Position numbers and translations under genes: made by a program. Below are positions 23,106 through 31,404 of a stretch of 64,000 nt of DNA, piece by piece (within the stretch, counting starts at the first letter, position 1; each line of letters starts with the position of its first letter). Where the stretch lies: contig RDXN01000050.1 of NCBI GenBank assembly GCA_004292855.1, forward strand, positions 46,256 through 110,255, written 5' to 3'. Origin of the DNA: Cytophagales bacterium. GTDB lineage: Bacteria > Bacteroidota > Bacteroidia > Cytophagales > Spirosomataceae. The notes under the pieces are model-generated. The model was not told the origin of the DNA, did not search any database, and worked only from the letters and a program-made list of their open reading frames with translations.

Positions 23106-25887
23106 TTACCCACCATCCGCTAATACCCAGTAGGCAACCGAATAGGCCCCAGGCCCAGGGTTGCCAGGGAGACGCATGGCCCGACAGGGCCGTGTGTCCC
23201 CCATACAGGGCAATCCCGGCCCAATAATAGGGGTGGCCGCTGTAGCGTCGGCCCTCTTCCGAGGCCAGAAAAGCGAGCCGGGCCTGCCGTAGGTTCTCCC
23301 GTACTGTTTTGCCGTTGGTCAGGTTGGGATAGAAATACCGTCCGGCAATGGCCTGTGCATCGTCGTTGATCGGAAACCACGAACACGTCACGCTCCGCGC
23401 ACCTGCCCACATACTCGCACGGCCCAGCGAATGAATCCCGTCGCCCGCCCGGACCAGGCCCTTTTCGGTGGCGCAGGCCGAGAGTGCGGCCAATTCAACA
23501 CGCCGAAAATCAGCATGTTGTAATTCAGAGGGGTAGAGCAGATACGCGTTCATGTCGGGGCCGGACGGATGAAACACCAGGGCCGTTTCGTGCTCGTGAG
23601 GTAGGGTGTGGGTGGTGAGCAGGAGAATTTGGGCGTTGGGGGCATCGGCCAGAAAACGCCCTTTGGTAGCCTTGCGACCCAGCCAGTGTAGCCCGCCCAA
23701 CAGGGTCGACTCCTCTGCCGACCCGCGCAGGGGCCGCAACACCTGACCCGTCGGCAGGCGAACGCCCCCGCGAATGGTGTCGGCCCCAAACGGTGCCATC
23801 GACAGGGCCGGGTGGGTGGCGGTTTCGGTTTCGGTGGTGAGTAACCGCCCCGACAGGTTAAACTGATACACCACGTCGGCGTCGTGGATCAGCATACGCC
23901 CCGATTGCGGATTTTGCAGGGCCTCGAACGGAATGCCCCACTCGGCGGGGGCCAGAATCGAGAGGGCGGTGGCCTGCCGAATCCGGTCTTGCACGGGCGT
24001 CAGAAGCAGTTTGTAGAGGGTGCGGGCGGGTCGCTCGTCGTAGGCCCCCACAATATTCGGGTCGCGCGAAACCTCGTCGCGGTAGCGGGCGATGGTCGCG
24101 TTCAACGGCCCCGGTGCCACAGGAATGCGCCGGAATGTCGACCCCGACTGGTTGAGGGTGAGCACAAGCAAGCCCTTGGCAGTAGGGGCGTAGCAAAGCA
24201 CCAACTCGCCCCCGACGAGTTGGTCGGCGTAGGCCGTCATCGACAGTTGCGACACCGACCTTAAGGCCTTCCCGTAGTCGGGATGCTGTTGGTCGACCCG
24301 GTGCTGCCATTCGAGCAGCGATTTTTCGGTTTTAGCAAGTTCGGCGGTCAATTCACTGCTGCCGTTTTCGCGGAGAAGCTGTAACTGTGCCAATCGGCGG
24401 TTCAGGGTGGCGAATTCGGTTTGTAGGGCTGGGGGCAGGTATTGCCGAACCAACCGGGTTTCGAGTTGCGCATCGGCGAGCAGGCCGTTGCTTTGGCGTT
24501 CCATCAACACAAATGCCCGTTGCCGGAATGCGGCCTCGTAACCGGGCTGTTGCGCCAGTTCGTAACAGAGCGTCAGGGCTGGTTCGTAGAGCGGGGCGGC
24601 TTTCTGGGCCAGAAACTGCCGCGACTCAGGCAGCAGAGTGCCCCGGCGGAGCGAGGCCACGAGGTCGATAGCTTGCTCGTAGGTCGTGAGAGCTTCCTGC
24701 GCAAAGGCCCGTCGTTCGGTGGGGGCTTTGGTCGGAGCTTTCGCCAGAAAATGGGCCTTTGCCGTTAAGGCCGACAGCAGCGACCGGGGCAGCGCGGCCT
24801 GTTGCCAGATTTTGGTCTTCGGCCCTAGTGCCTCACCCACAGCTTTGTCGAGCCACTGCCGAGCCAACGGAATGTTACCCTCGCGCTCGTGCAGGCGGCT
24901 CAGGCTTACGTACGCTTCAACACGGAAGGGCGCGGGGTCGGGAAAGGGTTTCTGGCAGTAGGCCAGCAGATCGGCGTAGGCCTGTTTGGCGGGGGCTAGC
25001 TTGCCTTCGAGCAAGAGAAGATCGGCCTCGTTTTGCCGCAGGCGTTGCTCCACATCGGCATCGGATTGGGCGGTTTGGCGCAGATACAGTCCGTAGGCCT
25101 GCCGGGCTTCCCTAAACACCACACGGGCTGCACGGGCGTCGTTTTGCTCCACTTTTGAGTGGATGAGGTTCGTCAGCACAATGGCCTGAAAGAGTGGGTT
25201 TTTTTCTGCTGCATACAAGTTAGCGGATCGCCGAAAGAGCGAATCGGCTTGTTTGGTGTGTTGGGGACCCAATGCTGCATAGGCTTTAGCCTGAGTATTA
25301 TATGTCAGGGGAAGCTCAACTTTATACCTGCGTTCATGCCGTTTATGAGCTTCATTGCTCAAGGCTATACATTCATAATACCCCATCACTTTGTATGAGA
25401 AAGATGACCGTCCGTAGTAGTACTTGTATAGAAATGAGTTGAATGATTCAAGCGAATCAGGGTAAGTTTTAATTAATGCTGCACAGGCATTGAAGTAGTG
25501 TCTAGTTGAGTCAATATTGATGCTACCTTCCGCGTCATAGCACATAGCAAGCGTGTACTCGATCATGAATTGTCGCCGAATTGAGCGGTCTTTTGCCTGT
25601 ATGTAATCCCGGCGAGCTTGTCTGGCATAATGAATAGCTTTACCAATCTGATTTATCTGGGTGTATTGATCAGATAAATCTACACAAATCATTATGGTAT
25701 AATTCGGGAGTTTGGCTCTATAACTAGCTGCTAATGCCTTTTCAAACCCTTGAATCCGCTGCTGGTAATTGTTTCCTTTAACTCTGTCTAGATATTCTTT
25801 GATTTGCTTTTCATCCACAGTGGTTTGAGAGTAGACTAAACCAAACGAGTAAAGGAAAATTATAAGTAAGGGGATGGCCGAGCGCAT
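23068..25887 (-). CDS. CHAT-domain protease with TPR repeats
   Basis: A 939-residue exported protein: signal peptide MRSAIPLLIIFLYSFGLVYS, tetratricopeptide repeats over about 50-400, a coiled segment (LQLLRENGSSELTAELAKTEKSLLEW), then a C-terminal CHAT domain. The caspase-like dyad is visible as His in LLLTTHTLPHEH and Cys in LAALSACATEKGL. A hydrophobic helix near the end (WGLFGCLLGISGWWVI) would anchor it with the CHAT domain outside the cytoplasm. It faces the sigma/TPR operon and overlaps its last 38 bases. The N-terminal quarter is markedly more AT-rich than the rest. Confidence 0.88.
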   Translation of the reverse strand: MRSAIPLLIIFLYSFGLVYSQTTVDEKQIKEYLDRVKGNNYQQRIQGFEKALAASYRAKLPNYTIMICVDLSDQYTQINQIGKAIHYARQARRDYIQAKDRSIRRQFMIEYTLAMCYDAEGSINIDSTRHYFNACAALIKTYPDSLESFNSFLYKYYYGRSSFSYKVMGYYECIALSNEAHKRHERRYKVELPLTYNTQAKAYAALGPQHTKQADSLFRRSANLYAAEKNPLFQAIVLTNLIHSKVEQNDARAARVVFREARQAYGLYLRQTAQSDADVEQRLRQNEADLLLLEGKLAPAKQAYADLLAYCQKPFPDPAPFRVEAYVSLSRLHEREGNIPLARQWLDKAVGEALGPKTKIWQQAALPRSLLSALTAKAHFLAKAPTKAPTERRAFAQEALTTYEQAIDLVASLRRGTLLPESRQFLAQKAAPLYEPALTLCYELAQQPGYEAAFRQRAFVLMERQSNGLLADAQLETRLVRQYLPPALQTEFATLNRRLAQLQLLRENGSSELTAELAKTEKSLLEWQHRVDQQHPDYGKALRSVSQLSMTAYADQLVGGELVLCYAPTAKGLLVLTLNQSGSTFRRIPVAPGPLNATIARYRDEVSRDPNIVGAYDERPARTLYKLLLTPVQDRIRQATALSILAPAEWGIPFEALQNPQSGRMLIHDADVVYQFNLSGRLLTTETETATHPALSMAPFGADTIRGGVRLPTGQVLRPLRGSAEESTLLGGLHWLGRKATKGRFLADAPNAQILLLTTHTLPHEHETALVFHPSGPDMNAYLLYPSELQHADFRRVELAALSACATEKGLVRAGDGIHSLGRASMWAGARSVTCSWFPINDDAQAIAGRYFYPNLTNGKTVRENLRQARLAFLASEEGRRYSGHPYYWAGIALYGGHTALSGHASPWQPWAWGLFGCLLGISGWWVIKRKSRLKANAF

Positions 25888-25915
25888 TAGAAATGACTGT
25901 ACGTAGTTGGACGGT

Positions 25916-25923
25916 CAAATCTA
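25916..25923 (-). promoter_or_regulatory. -7 box TAGATTTG before CHAT gene
   Basis: TAGATTTG on the minus strand matches TAnnTTTG and lies 29 bases from ATG 25887. Confidence 0.5.
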
Positions 25924-25934
25924 AGCATAACAAA

Positions 25935-25965
25935 AAAACTCCACTACGACCTGTAGCAGAGTTTT
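25935..25965 (-). terminator. Intrinsic terminator
   Basis: AAAACTC (25935-25941) and CTAC pair with GTAG and GAGTTTT (25959-25965) around a short loop, followed on the minus strand by a run of T. It lies downstream of the small lipoprotein gene at 26001. Confidence 0.6.
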
Positions 25966-26000
25966 CCCACTTGACATCCTTAAGATTTACCTCCTAAGTT

Positions 26001-26180
26001 CTAGTGTGGTCTAGGTCTAATTGGTTCCCTCACCGTATCAACCTTCATCGGCTCAACTACAGGAGCCGTCAGTTCCGGCATAACCATCATCACCACTTTC
26101 TCTTTTGTCGGCTGAGGAGAGACTACCTCAGTGCTGCAACCGGTCAAGCTCAGTACCATGAGCAGCAGGATCTTGTACAT
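26001..26180 (-). CDS. Very small lipoprotein
   Basis: A 59-residue protein with a lipobox signal (MYKILLLMVLSLTGC, Cys15). The mature 45 residues are rich in Val, Pro, Met and Lys (SPQPTKEKVVMMVMPELTAPVV) and end IRPRPH. The composition suggests an extended, disordered chain. It probably sits on the periplasmic face. No family is recognised. A terminator hairpin follows. Confidence 0.55.
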   Translation of the reverse strand: MYKILLLMVLSLTGCSTEVVSPQPTKEKVVMMVMPELTAPVVEPMKVDTVREPIRPRPH

Positions 26181-26328
26181 TGTTCCCATGCTACAAAGGT
26201 CCCCATTTATACCTTTAAGGTAAAATATATGAATTTTCGGTTACTTATCAGTTTATTTTCACAGTCATTTATCCCAAATCCATAATTTTCAATTTATTTT
26301 CACACGACTATTGAATCACCTAACTCCT

Positions 26329-28902
26329 ATGAGCCTGCCAAAACCGACCGAAGCGAGCCTTCGCGACGCTGCTTTAGATGCCCTTCTCCATCGTCATTTG
26401 CCCGACGATACCGACCCTAAAGCGTTCCTCCAAAACCCCACCCGACAGCAGTTTGTGTATGGTCTGCGGGCGTTCGAGCAGGCTCTCAAGACCAACCAAA
26501 AGGCCATTGCCCGCGACCTCAACACCCCCGCTTTTCGGTCGCTGCTATACATCGACGAGGTGCAACCCCTCGATACGCTCAGCCCTACGAACATTGCCTT
26601 CTTGCTGAACCCCAAAATTGGTGGGCAACTACGAGCCATTAGCTCGCCCCGGTTCAGGACTATCGTGCTGGCGCATTATCTCATCCAAAAATCGAAGGGA
26701 GCGTTTGCCATTCGAGAAGAGCAAGGGTGCCTGACGTTCTGGAACAACGGGCACCGAATAAACATCAACTCACCCTCGCTGTTGAAGAAAGAGGGGCGCG
26801 GACGCCGACCTCTGACCGAATCCGCTCTGGCTGGTCAAGACGCACCGGAACAACGGGAAGAATGGCCCGTAGATGCTCAGAATCGCTATTTTCTGGCGTT
26901 TTATTGGCGTCCCGGTCGTCGGAAAAACCGCGATAAGGTGGGGTATGCTATCGTTAAGGCTCCGCTGATGAGCAAGTCGGTAGAGGAAAGCTGGAACGAA
27001 ACCCAAATCACCTATTATTACACGCAGGGGCAACACACAACCCTCGTTACGGAGGCTAACGCGTCGGACAAGCGGACGCTCTCGTTGCGCCTGACCGACG
27101 CCCCTGGCCAACAACGTGCGGGTGTCTGGACCCAAATCACCCTCGACTGGACCGGCCCCAACGACCCTATTTACACGGGTGTATTTGCCAGCCTGAGCGG
27201 CCACGACCGGTTTCAGCATCCGGCGGGTGGGCTGATGGTCTGGTGGCGGCAACCCTCGGCAGAACACTGCGCAGACCTTATAAAGCGATACATGGAAAAC
27301 CCGGAGGAGATTCCGGTCGAGGTGTTTCATTTTCTACTGGAACGCCGAGTCGACGTGCCCGTGCAAGACGGCGCAATCGAGTCGCTGGAGGCCTTGCCTC
27401 GCATGCGCAATGTGCGCTTACTAGCGGGCATCGCGCAGGCCTATCAGGGCTATTTTGTGCATCCGGCCACGGGCATCGTTAGCCTGTTTTCGTGTCGGAT
27501 TTCGGCGGCAGGCCGGGTCGAGTGCCGCTACCCCAACAACCACAAACACCCCAAGTTAGCTGGCTTTACCAGCCCGTTCGCCCACGGCGTCCAAATAGAC
27601 CTGCACTACGTTGCCGACAGCGGGGCCTACCGGCTGCATTATTTTCTGGAGGGGGCACTCACAACCGGACGCTATTTGCTGGGTATCTACGCGGGTTTCG
27701 ACCACAGCCTCACGCACCCCACGTCGGGGCGGGTGGTGTTGCAGGCTATTGCCGACGAGCAGGAGCCGCTCGTGACCGACATCGACATCAGTGAGTTCAG
27801 TGCCGACCCCGACAATACCATGGCAATGGGGTATCTGACCGGCGAATTGGGCCTGCCGACTGCTACCGATAGCCTGGTGGTCGACCAACTCAAATGGACA
27901 AGACGGGCCAATTTGGTGGCTCCATTAGCGGGTCGCTACGACTTGTACATGACCGAACGGCTCAACAGCGACGACCCGCCCGAGGTGTTTCGACATAATT
28001 TGGTCATCACCGATTCGGGTATGGCTATTCTGTCGGGCAATGGGCGCGAGGGGCAGGGACCGGCTATTTTGACGTCCGATCACCTGCTCATGGTGCAGTT
28101 TGAAGCAACGGGTAAGGGGCAGGTGCAGGGAACGTTGCTGGTGTCGTTGTGCGACATAAAGGGCTATTTGAGCCGCTACGAGCAGATTCAGCACCTGTTT
28201 GGTATGGCCACGTTTGTGGACCAACTGCGCATTATGTCGATGGTTGTTGTTCTGAAAGCTACCCCTACCAACAACCCCGATGTAACGCCCGTTGATCCTC
28301 TGCCCATCCGGTTTAGCCGCACTATGGCCGTTACGCAGTTTAACCTCACCACTGCCGATTTCAATTCCTACGATAGTCAGCTTTCGGGTATGCTATCGAC
28401 GCTTGAGGGGGAAGCCTACCGCCTTATTCGCCTGCCCAAAACCCCTAATCATCCCTTTCGACCCCGACGCGATAAAGACCGCCGGGGGCCTTTTTTTGCG
28501 GCCTGTTATCGGGCCAAGTTTTATAATCAGGCTCCATCGGAGTCGTTGTTTTTGGAAATAGAATCGTATCTGGAAGACGCGTACACGCACGGCTTCGCTA
28601 CCCTGCGCTTTGGGGGCGAGTCGGTGCGCGACATGAGCACGCCCTTTGCGGCTCCCGACCGAGTGCGGCAATACATGCGTAAACACAACATTCATCACAC
28701 TTACCTCAAAAAGATACAGGAAGATTTTAGGTCGTTGTCGCAGGATTTTTCCTTGTTGCTGACGGCCTACGACGACCTGAACGGCCTCGGCAGTCTATTG
28801 CTCAGAGGCCTCGTGGAGCGGTTCTGGGGCGACCTAAACGACTATCGAACTCCCGACATGGTGCCCCAACAAAACCAGAAGCCGGAGATTGCCTTCCGTT
28901 GA
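26329..28902 (+). CDS. Large protein of unknown function with three related beta-domains
   Basis: An 857-residue cytoplasmic-type protein without signal peptide or membrane helix. The N-terminal helical region (about 1-140) starts SLPKPTEASLRDAALDALL. Three similar beta-rich segments follow, at about 185-320, 360-490 and 530-665. Each has the pattern aromatic-Tyr-G-x-Y, then a strand with G-x-(V/I), then GxxxGxHPxxGRxVL or its variant, e.g. YTGVFASLSGHDRFQHPAGG and LGIYAGFDHSLTHPTSGRVVL. The C-terminal 190 residues are mixed, with HNIHHTYLKKIQEDFRSLSQDFSLLL helical. Residues about 152-170 (SPSLLKKEGRGR) look like a low-complexity insert. I recognise no enzyme motif. ATG 26329 was chosen over TTG 26311. 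Confidence 0.6.
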   Translation: MSLPKPTEASLRDAALDALLHRHLPDDTDPKAFLQNPTRQQFVYGLRAFEQALKTNQKAIARDLNTPAFRSLLYIDEVQPLDTLSPTNIAFLLNPKIGGQLRAISSPRFRTIVLAHYLIQKSKGAFAIREEQGCLTFWNNGHRININSPSLLKKEGRGRRPLTESALAGQDAPEQREEWPVDAQNRYFLAFYWRPGRRKNRDKVGYAIVKAPLMSKSVEESWNETQITYYYTQGQHTTLVTEANASDKRTLSLRLTDAPGQQRAGVWTQITLDWTGPNDPIYTGVFASLSGHDRFQHPAGGLMVWWRQPSAEHCADLIKRYMENPEEIPVEVFHFLLERRVDVPVQDGAIESLEALPRMRNVRLLAGIAQAYQGYFVHPATGIVSLFSCRISAAGRVECRYPNNHKHPKLAGFTSPFAHGVQIDLHYVADSGAYRLHYFLEGALTTGRYLLGIYAGFDHSLTHPTSGRVVLQAIADEQEPLVTDIDISEFSADPDNTMAMGYLTGELGLPTATDSLVVDQLKWTRRANLVAPLAGRYDLYMTERLNSDDPPEVFRHNLVITDSGMAILSGNGREGQGPAILTSDHLLMVQFEATGKGQVQGTLLVSLCDIKGYLSRYEQIQHLFGMATFVDQLRIMSMVVVLKATPTNNPDVTPVDPLPIRFSRTMAVTQFNLTTADFNSYDSQLSGMLSTLEGEAYRLIRLPKTPNHPFRPRRDKDRRGPFFAACYRAKFYNQAPSESLFLEIESYLEDAYTHGFATLRFGGESVRDMSTPFAAPDRVRQYMRKHNIHHTYLKKIQEDFRSLSQDFSLLLTAYDDLNGLGSLLLRGLVERFWGDLNDYRTPDMVPQQNQKPEIAFR

Positions 28903-28917
28903 GGGCAGTTCCGGCTT
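28879..28917 (+). terminator. Possible hairpin terminator overlapping a stop codon
   Basis: AAGCCGG (28879-28885) pairs with CCGGCTT (28911-28917), with further pairing inside. There is no good T-tract, so the call is weak. Confidence 0.3.
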
Positions 28918-29076
28918 GCTGGGGGCTGTTGCCAATGATGTAGATGTAGTCGGCGGGTACTTGAGCGGATATAGTCTTGGGTCTTGTGTCAGGTAAGCAT
29001 TCTTGATGCCCAAGCGTCTGTTAATGGCAGCCGACCCCCGAAACGTAACAGGAACCCCAAAAAAAATCGCGTCACC

Positions 29077-30555
29077 TTATTTCAGTCGCCCCATAGCTGC
29101 CTTCATAGCTTCCTGCTGGCGTTTTTTCTGAAGAACAACCGGAGCCGCCACGCGCTCTTTGCAATCGAAAATGCCGCAGCGTTCGCAGGCTTCGTTTACG
29201 GTCCGGTGGAGCAGGTTGGGATCGGCCAGAAACTGCATTTTCTGGCGGAGGGTATCGTTTACGGCAAAGCACATCGACACGCTCATGTTCTCCTGCGTGG
29301 CCGGGCGATGGGGGTGCGCCACCGACACAATCAGGTATTGCGCCCCGTTGTCGGCGTAGGTCGACAGTTGGGCGCGGCAAACAGCCCCCGAAACAGTTCC
29401 GTCGCTTTGCATCGACGACAATTCCTGTAAAATCGTGATGGCGATCCAACGGCGGCAAAAATGCTCATCGACCATGCCGTTTGGCCCCTGCGTGCGCGAG
29501 AGGTGCATCTCTTTGGTCAGGTGAAATACGTTCTGCCCGGCGGTGTTGTTGAAGCGATAAAAGAACAGTTGGTCGATGCCGAAGTATTTGGGCAACATGT
29601 TGCTGAGCCGGTAAAAAAATCGCTCGGGCGTGGCCTGACAGTCGTTGATGAGCGACAAAAACGCGTCGTTGTTCCAGGTCGACTGCGCGAACAGGGCCGT
29701 GAGCCGATTCAGGAGCATATCGCGCCGAATCAGGATGGCCCCCGCAAAATACGAGGCCTTGTAGTTGTTCAGGACCTGCTCAAACGAGTCGGCCTCCACG
29801 TAGGCATAGGCGAAAGGCCGCACTTTCAGATTCAGGTACTGAAATCCAACTTCTCGGGCGAGCACGTACGCACGTTGCTGCGGGGCCAACCGCCCGTTCA
29901 GGTGCAGCACCCTCGTTTCGGAACGGTACACCGACCGCAACGAGGCCAGTTCGGGTTGCTCATCGGGGTCGAACGGCTGAATCGTAATGTTGTAGCGCGT
30001 TTTGAGCAGGTTGGTGAGCAGGGTTTCGCTCACGGGGGTGTTGGCGGGGGCAAACTCGGCCAGAAACCGGTCGGCGTCGGCCTCCATCTCCTCAAAATGG
30101 TTGTCGTGCAGTTCCTGATACGACCGCAACATGGTCATATACAGTCGCTCCACGCTCATGTTGTAGCTCAGAGCAATGTCCATGAACGTACGGACCATTG
30201 CCGACACTTTGGCGGGAGCCTCGGCCAGAAGTTCGAGCAGATCGGAAGGGTCAATGCCGAACAGTTCGAGCGGAATTTCGGTCAGGAACTTCGACCGGAG
30301 CAGGTCTGAAATAGGTTCGAGTTTTTTGCTCAGCTTCAGCGACACCAGCGTGTCGTAGTCGACCTGCATAGCCGTGGCGAGGGCCGAAATTTTATCGGCC
30401 TTGGGGTATTTACGGCCTTTCTCGATCTCGGAGATGTACGAGATGGCCATGCCCGATGCCTGCGCCAACTCGCTCACCGACATGCCCCGGTCGATACGAA
30501 GTTGACGCAATTTGAGGCCAAACAGCAGGCGAATATGATCAGAAGCGAGCGACAA
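29077..30555 (-). CDS. XRE-family regulator with ImmA/IrrE-like and Cys-rich C-terminal domains
   Basis: A 492-residue regulator. The N-terminal helix-turn-helix is clear (LRQLRIDRGMSVSELAQASGMAISYISEIEKGRKYPKADKI, about 15-60). The middle part corresponds to the ImmA/IrrE (DUF955) peptidase-like domain, but the expected HExxH reads AREVGFQYL, so catalysis is unlikely. The C-terminal part ends with a possible zinc site (CERCGIFDCKERVA). The layout resembles the RamB/ScfR group that senses acyl-CoA or similar metabolites. The start is TTG 30555, because an in-frame stop lies just upstream and the family begins a few residues before the HTH. Confidence 0.78.
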   Translation of the reverse strand: MSLASDHIRLLFGLKLRQLRIDRGMSVSELAQASGMAISYISEIEKGRKYPKADKISALATAMQVDYDTLVSLKLSKKLEPISDLLRSKFLTEIPLELFGIDPSDLLELLAEAPAKVSAMVRTFMDIALSYNMSVERLYMTMLRSYQELHDNHFEEMEADADRFLAEFAPANTPVSETLLTNLLKTRYNITIQPFDPDEQPELASLRSVYRSETRVLHLNGRLAPQQRAYVLAREVGFQYLNLKVRPFAYAYVEADSFEQVLNNYKASYFAGAILIRRDMLLNRLTALFAQSTWNNDAFLSLINDCQATPERFFYRLSNMLPKYFGIDQLFFYRFNNTAGQNVFHLTKEMHLSRTQGPNGMVDEHFCRRWIAITILQELSSMQSDGTVSGAVCRAQLSTYADNGAQYLIVSVAHPHRPATQENMSVSMCFAVNDTLRQKMQFLADPNLLHRTVNEACERCGIFDCKERVAAPVVLQKKRQQEAMKAAMGRLK

Positions 30556-30570
30556 GAGAGTGAGTGTTTA

Positions 30571-30776
30571 GGGTTTCAAGTTTCAACGCTTTGCTGTTTC
30601 ATGCTTCGCGTTTCAATGGCCTTTGGCCGTTTCATGCTGTGCGTTTCAAGCCTTATTCTTTGTAACAGAAACGCGTAGCAGTGAAACCTGAAATCGCTCC
30701 GGCGCACCGGGCCAAAGGCCATTGAAACGCGAAGCATGAAACAGCAAAGCGTTGAAACGGCCAAAGGCTAATGAAA
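30571..30776. repeat. GTTTCA/TGAAAC repeat cluster between XRE and GNAT genes
   Basis: Repeated GTTTCAAGTTTCAACGCTTT- and TTTCAATGGCCTTTGGCCG-like units in the left half have reverse complements (GGCCAAAGGCCATTGAAACG) in the right half, forming a long imperfect dyad. It is the same family as 12466-12711. Confidence 0.8.
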
Positions 30777-31229
30777 CTAAAAGTCTAGATGGCAATTGGT
30801 CCAGCCGTCGTCGAAGCGCGTACCAAACTGTTGATAGAACCCAATGGCGGGTTTGTTCCAGTCGAGTACTTGCCACATCATACCCGTGCAGCCTTTTTGG
30901 CGAGCCGTCTCGATGGTTTCGTCGAGCAACAGTTTGCCGATGCCCATGCCGCGATGGCTTTCGGTCACGATAATGTCTTCCAGATACAGCCGCTTGCCTT
31001 TCCAGGTCGAGTATCGGAAATAATACAACGCAATACCGGCTAGTTTTTTGGTTTCATCGTCTTCGGCGACGATCAGGCCAAACAGGGGGTTCGGTCCAAA
31101 GCCATCTTCGCGCATTTGCGCAACGGTGTTCGTAACCTGATCGGCGGCTAGCTCGTACACGGCTAGCTCCATTACTAAATCGAATGCCTGTGGAATGTCG
31201 GCTTCGGTAGCGGGTCGAATTTGGATCAT
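30777..31229 (-). CDS. GNAT-family N-acetyltransferase
   Basis: A 150-residue enzyme starting MIQIRPATEADIPQAFDLV. The acetyl-CoA loop motif A is LEDIIVTESHRGMGIGKLLLDE (R-G-x-G-x-G equivalent RGMGIGK), followed by motif B MMWQVLDWNKPAIGFYQQFG. It resembles the diamine acetyltransferase (SpeG/SSAT-like) group by length and the NKPAIGFYxxFG end, but the acceptor is uncertain. It is cytoplasmic. The longer frame upstream of 31229 only translates the repeat array. The gene is flanked on both sides by GTTTCA repeat clusters. Confidence 0.85.
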   Translation of the reverse strand: MIQIRPATEADIPQAFDLVMELAVYELAADQVTNTVAQMREDGFGPNPLFGLIVAEDDETKKLAGIALYYFRYSTWKGKRLYLEDIIVTESHRGMGIGKLLLDETIETARQKGCTGMMWQVLDWNKPAIGFYQQFGTRFDDGWTNCHLDF

Positions 31230-31235
31230 AGATGG

Positions 31236-31402
31236 TTTAAGGGTTTCAAGTTTCAATGGCTTCGCCGTTTCATGCTTCGCTGTTTCAAGTTTCAATGCTG
31301 TGGATTTCTATTTTTCGGAACAGAAACCGCACCGGCAGACCGGTCGAATGCATTGAAACGGCGCAGCCATTGAAACCTGAAACAGCGTAGCGTTGAAATA
31401 AA
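31236..31402. repeat. GTTTCA/TGAAAC repeat cluster between GNAT and GT2 genes
   Basis: The left half has GTTTCAAGTTTCAATGGCTTCGC units and the right half has CATTGAAACGGCG and CCATTGAAACCTG, with a unique centre (about 31305-31345). Same repeat family as 12466-12711 and 30571-30776. Confidence 0.8.
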
Positions 31403-31404
31403 AT

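Noticed and set aside
31230..31295. N-terminal extension of the GNAT enzyme (MKLETAKHETAKPLKLETL)
   Set aside because: It is translated repeat DNA; the family starts at MIQIRPATEAD.
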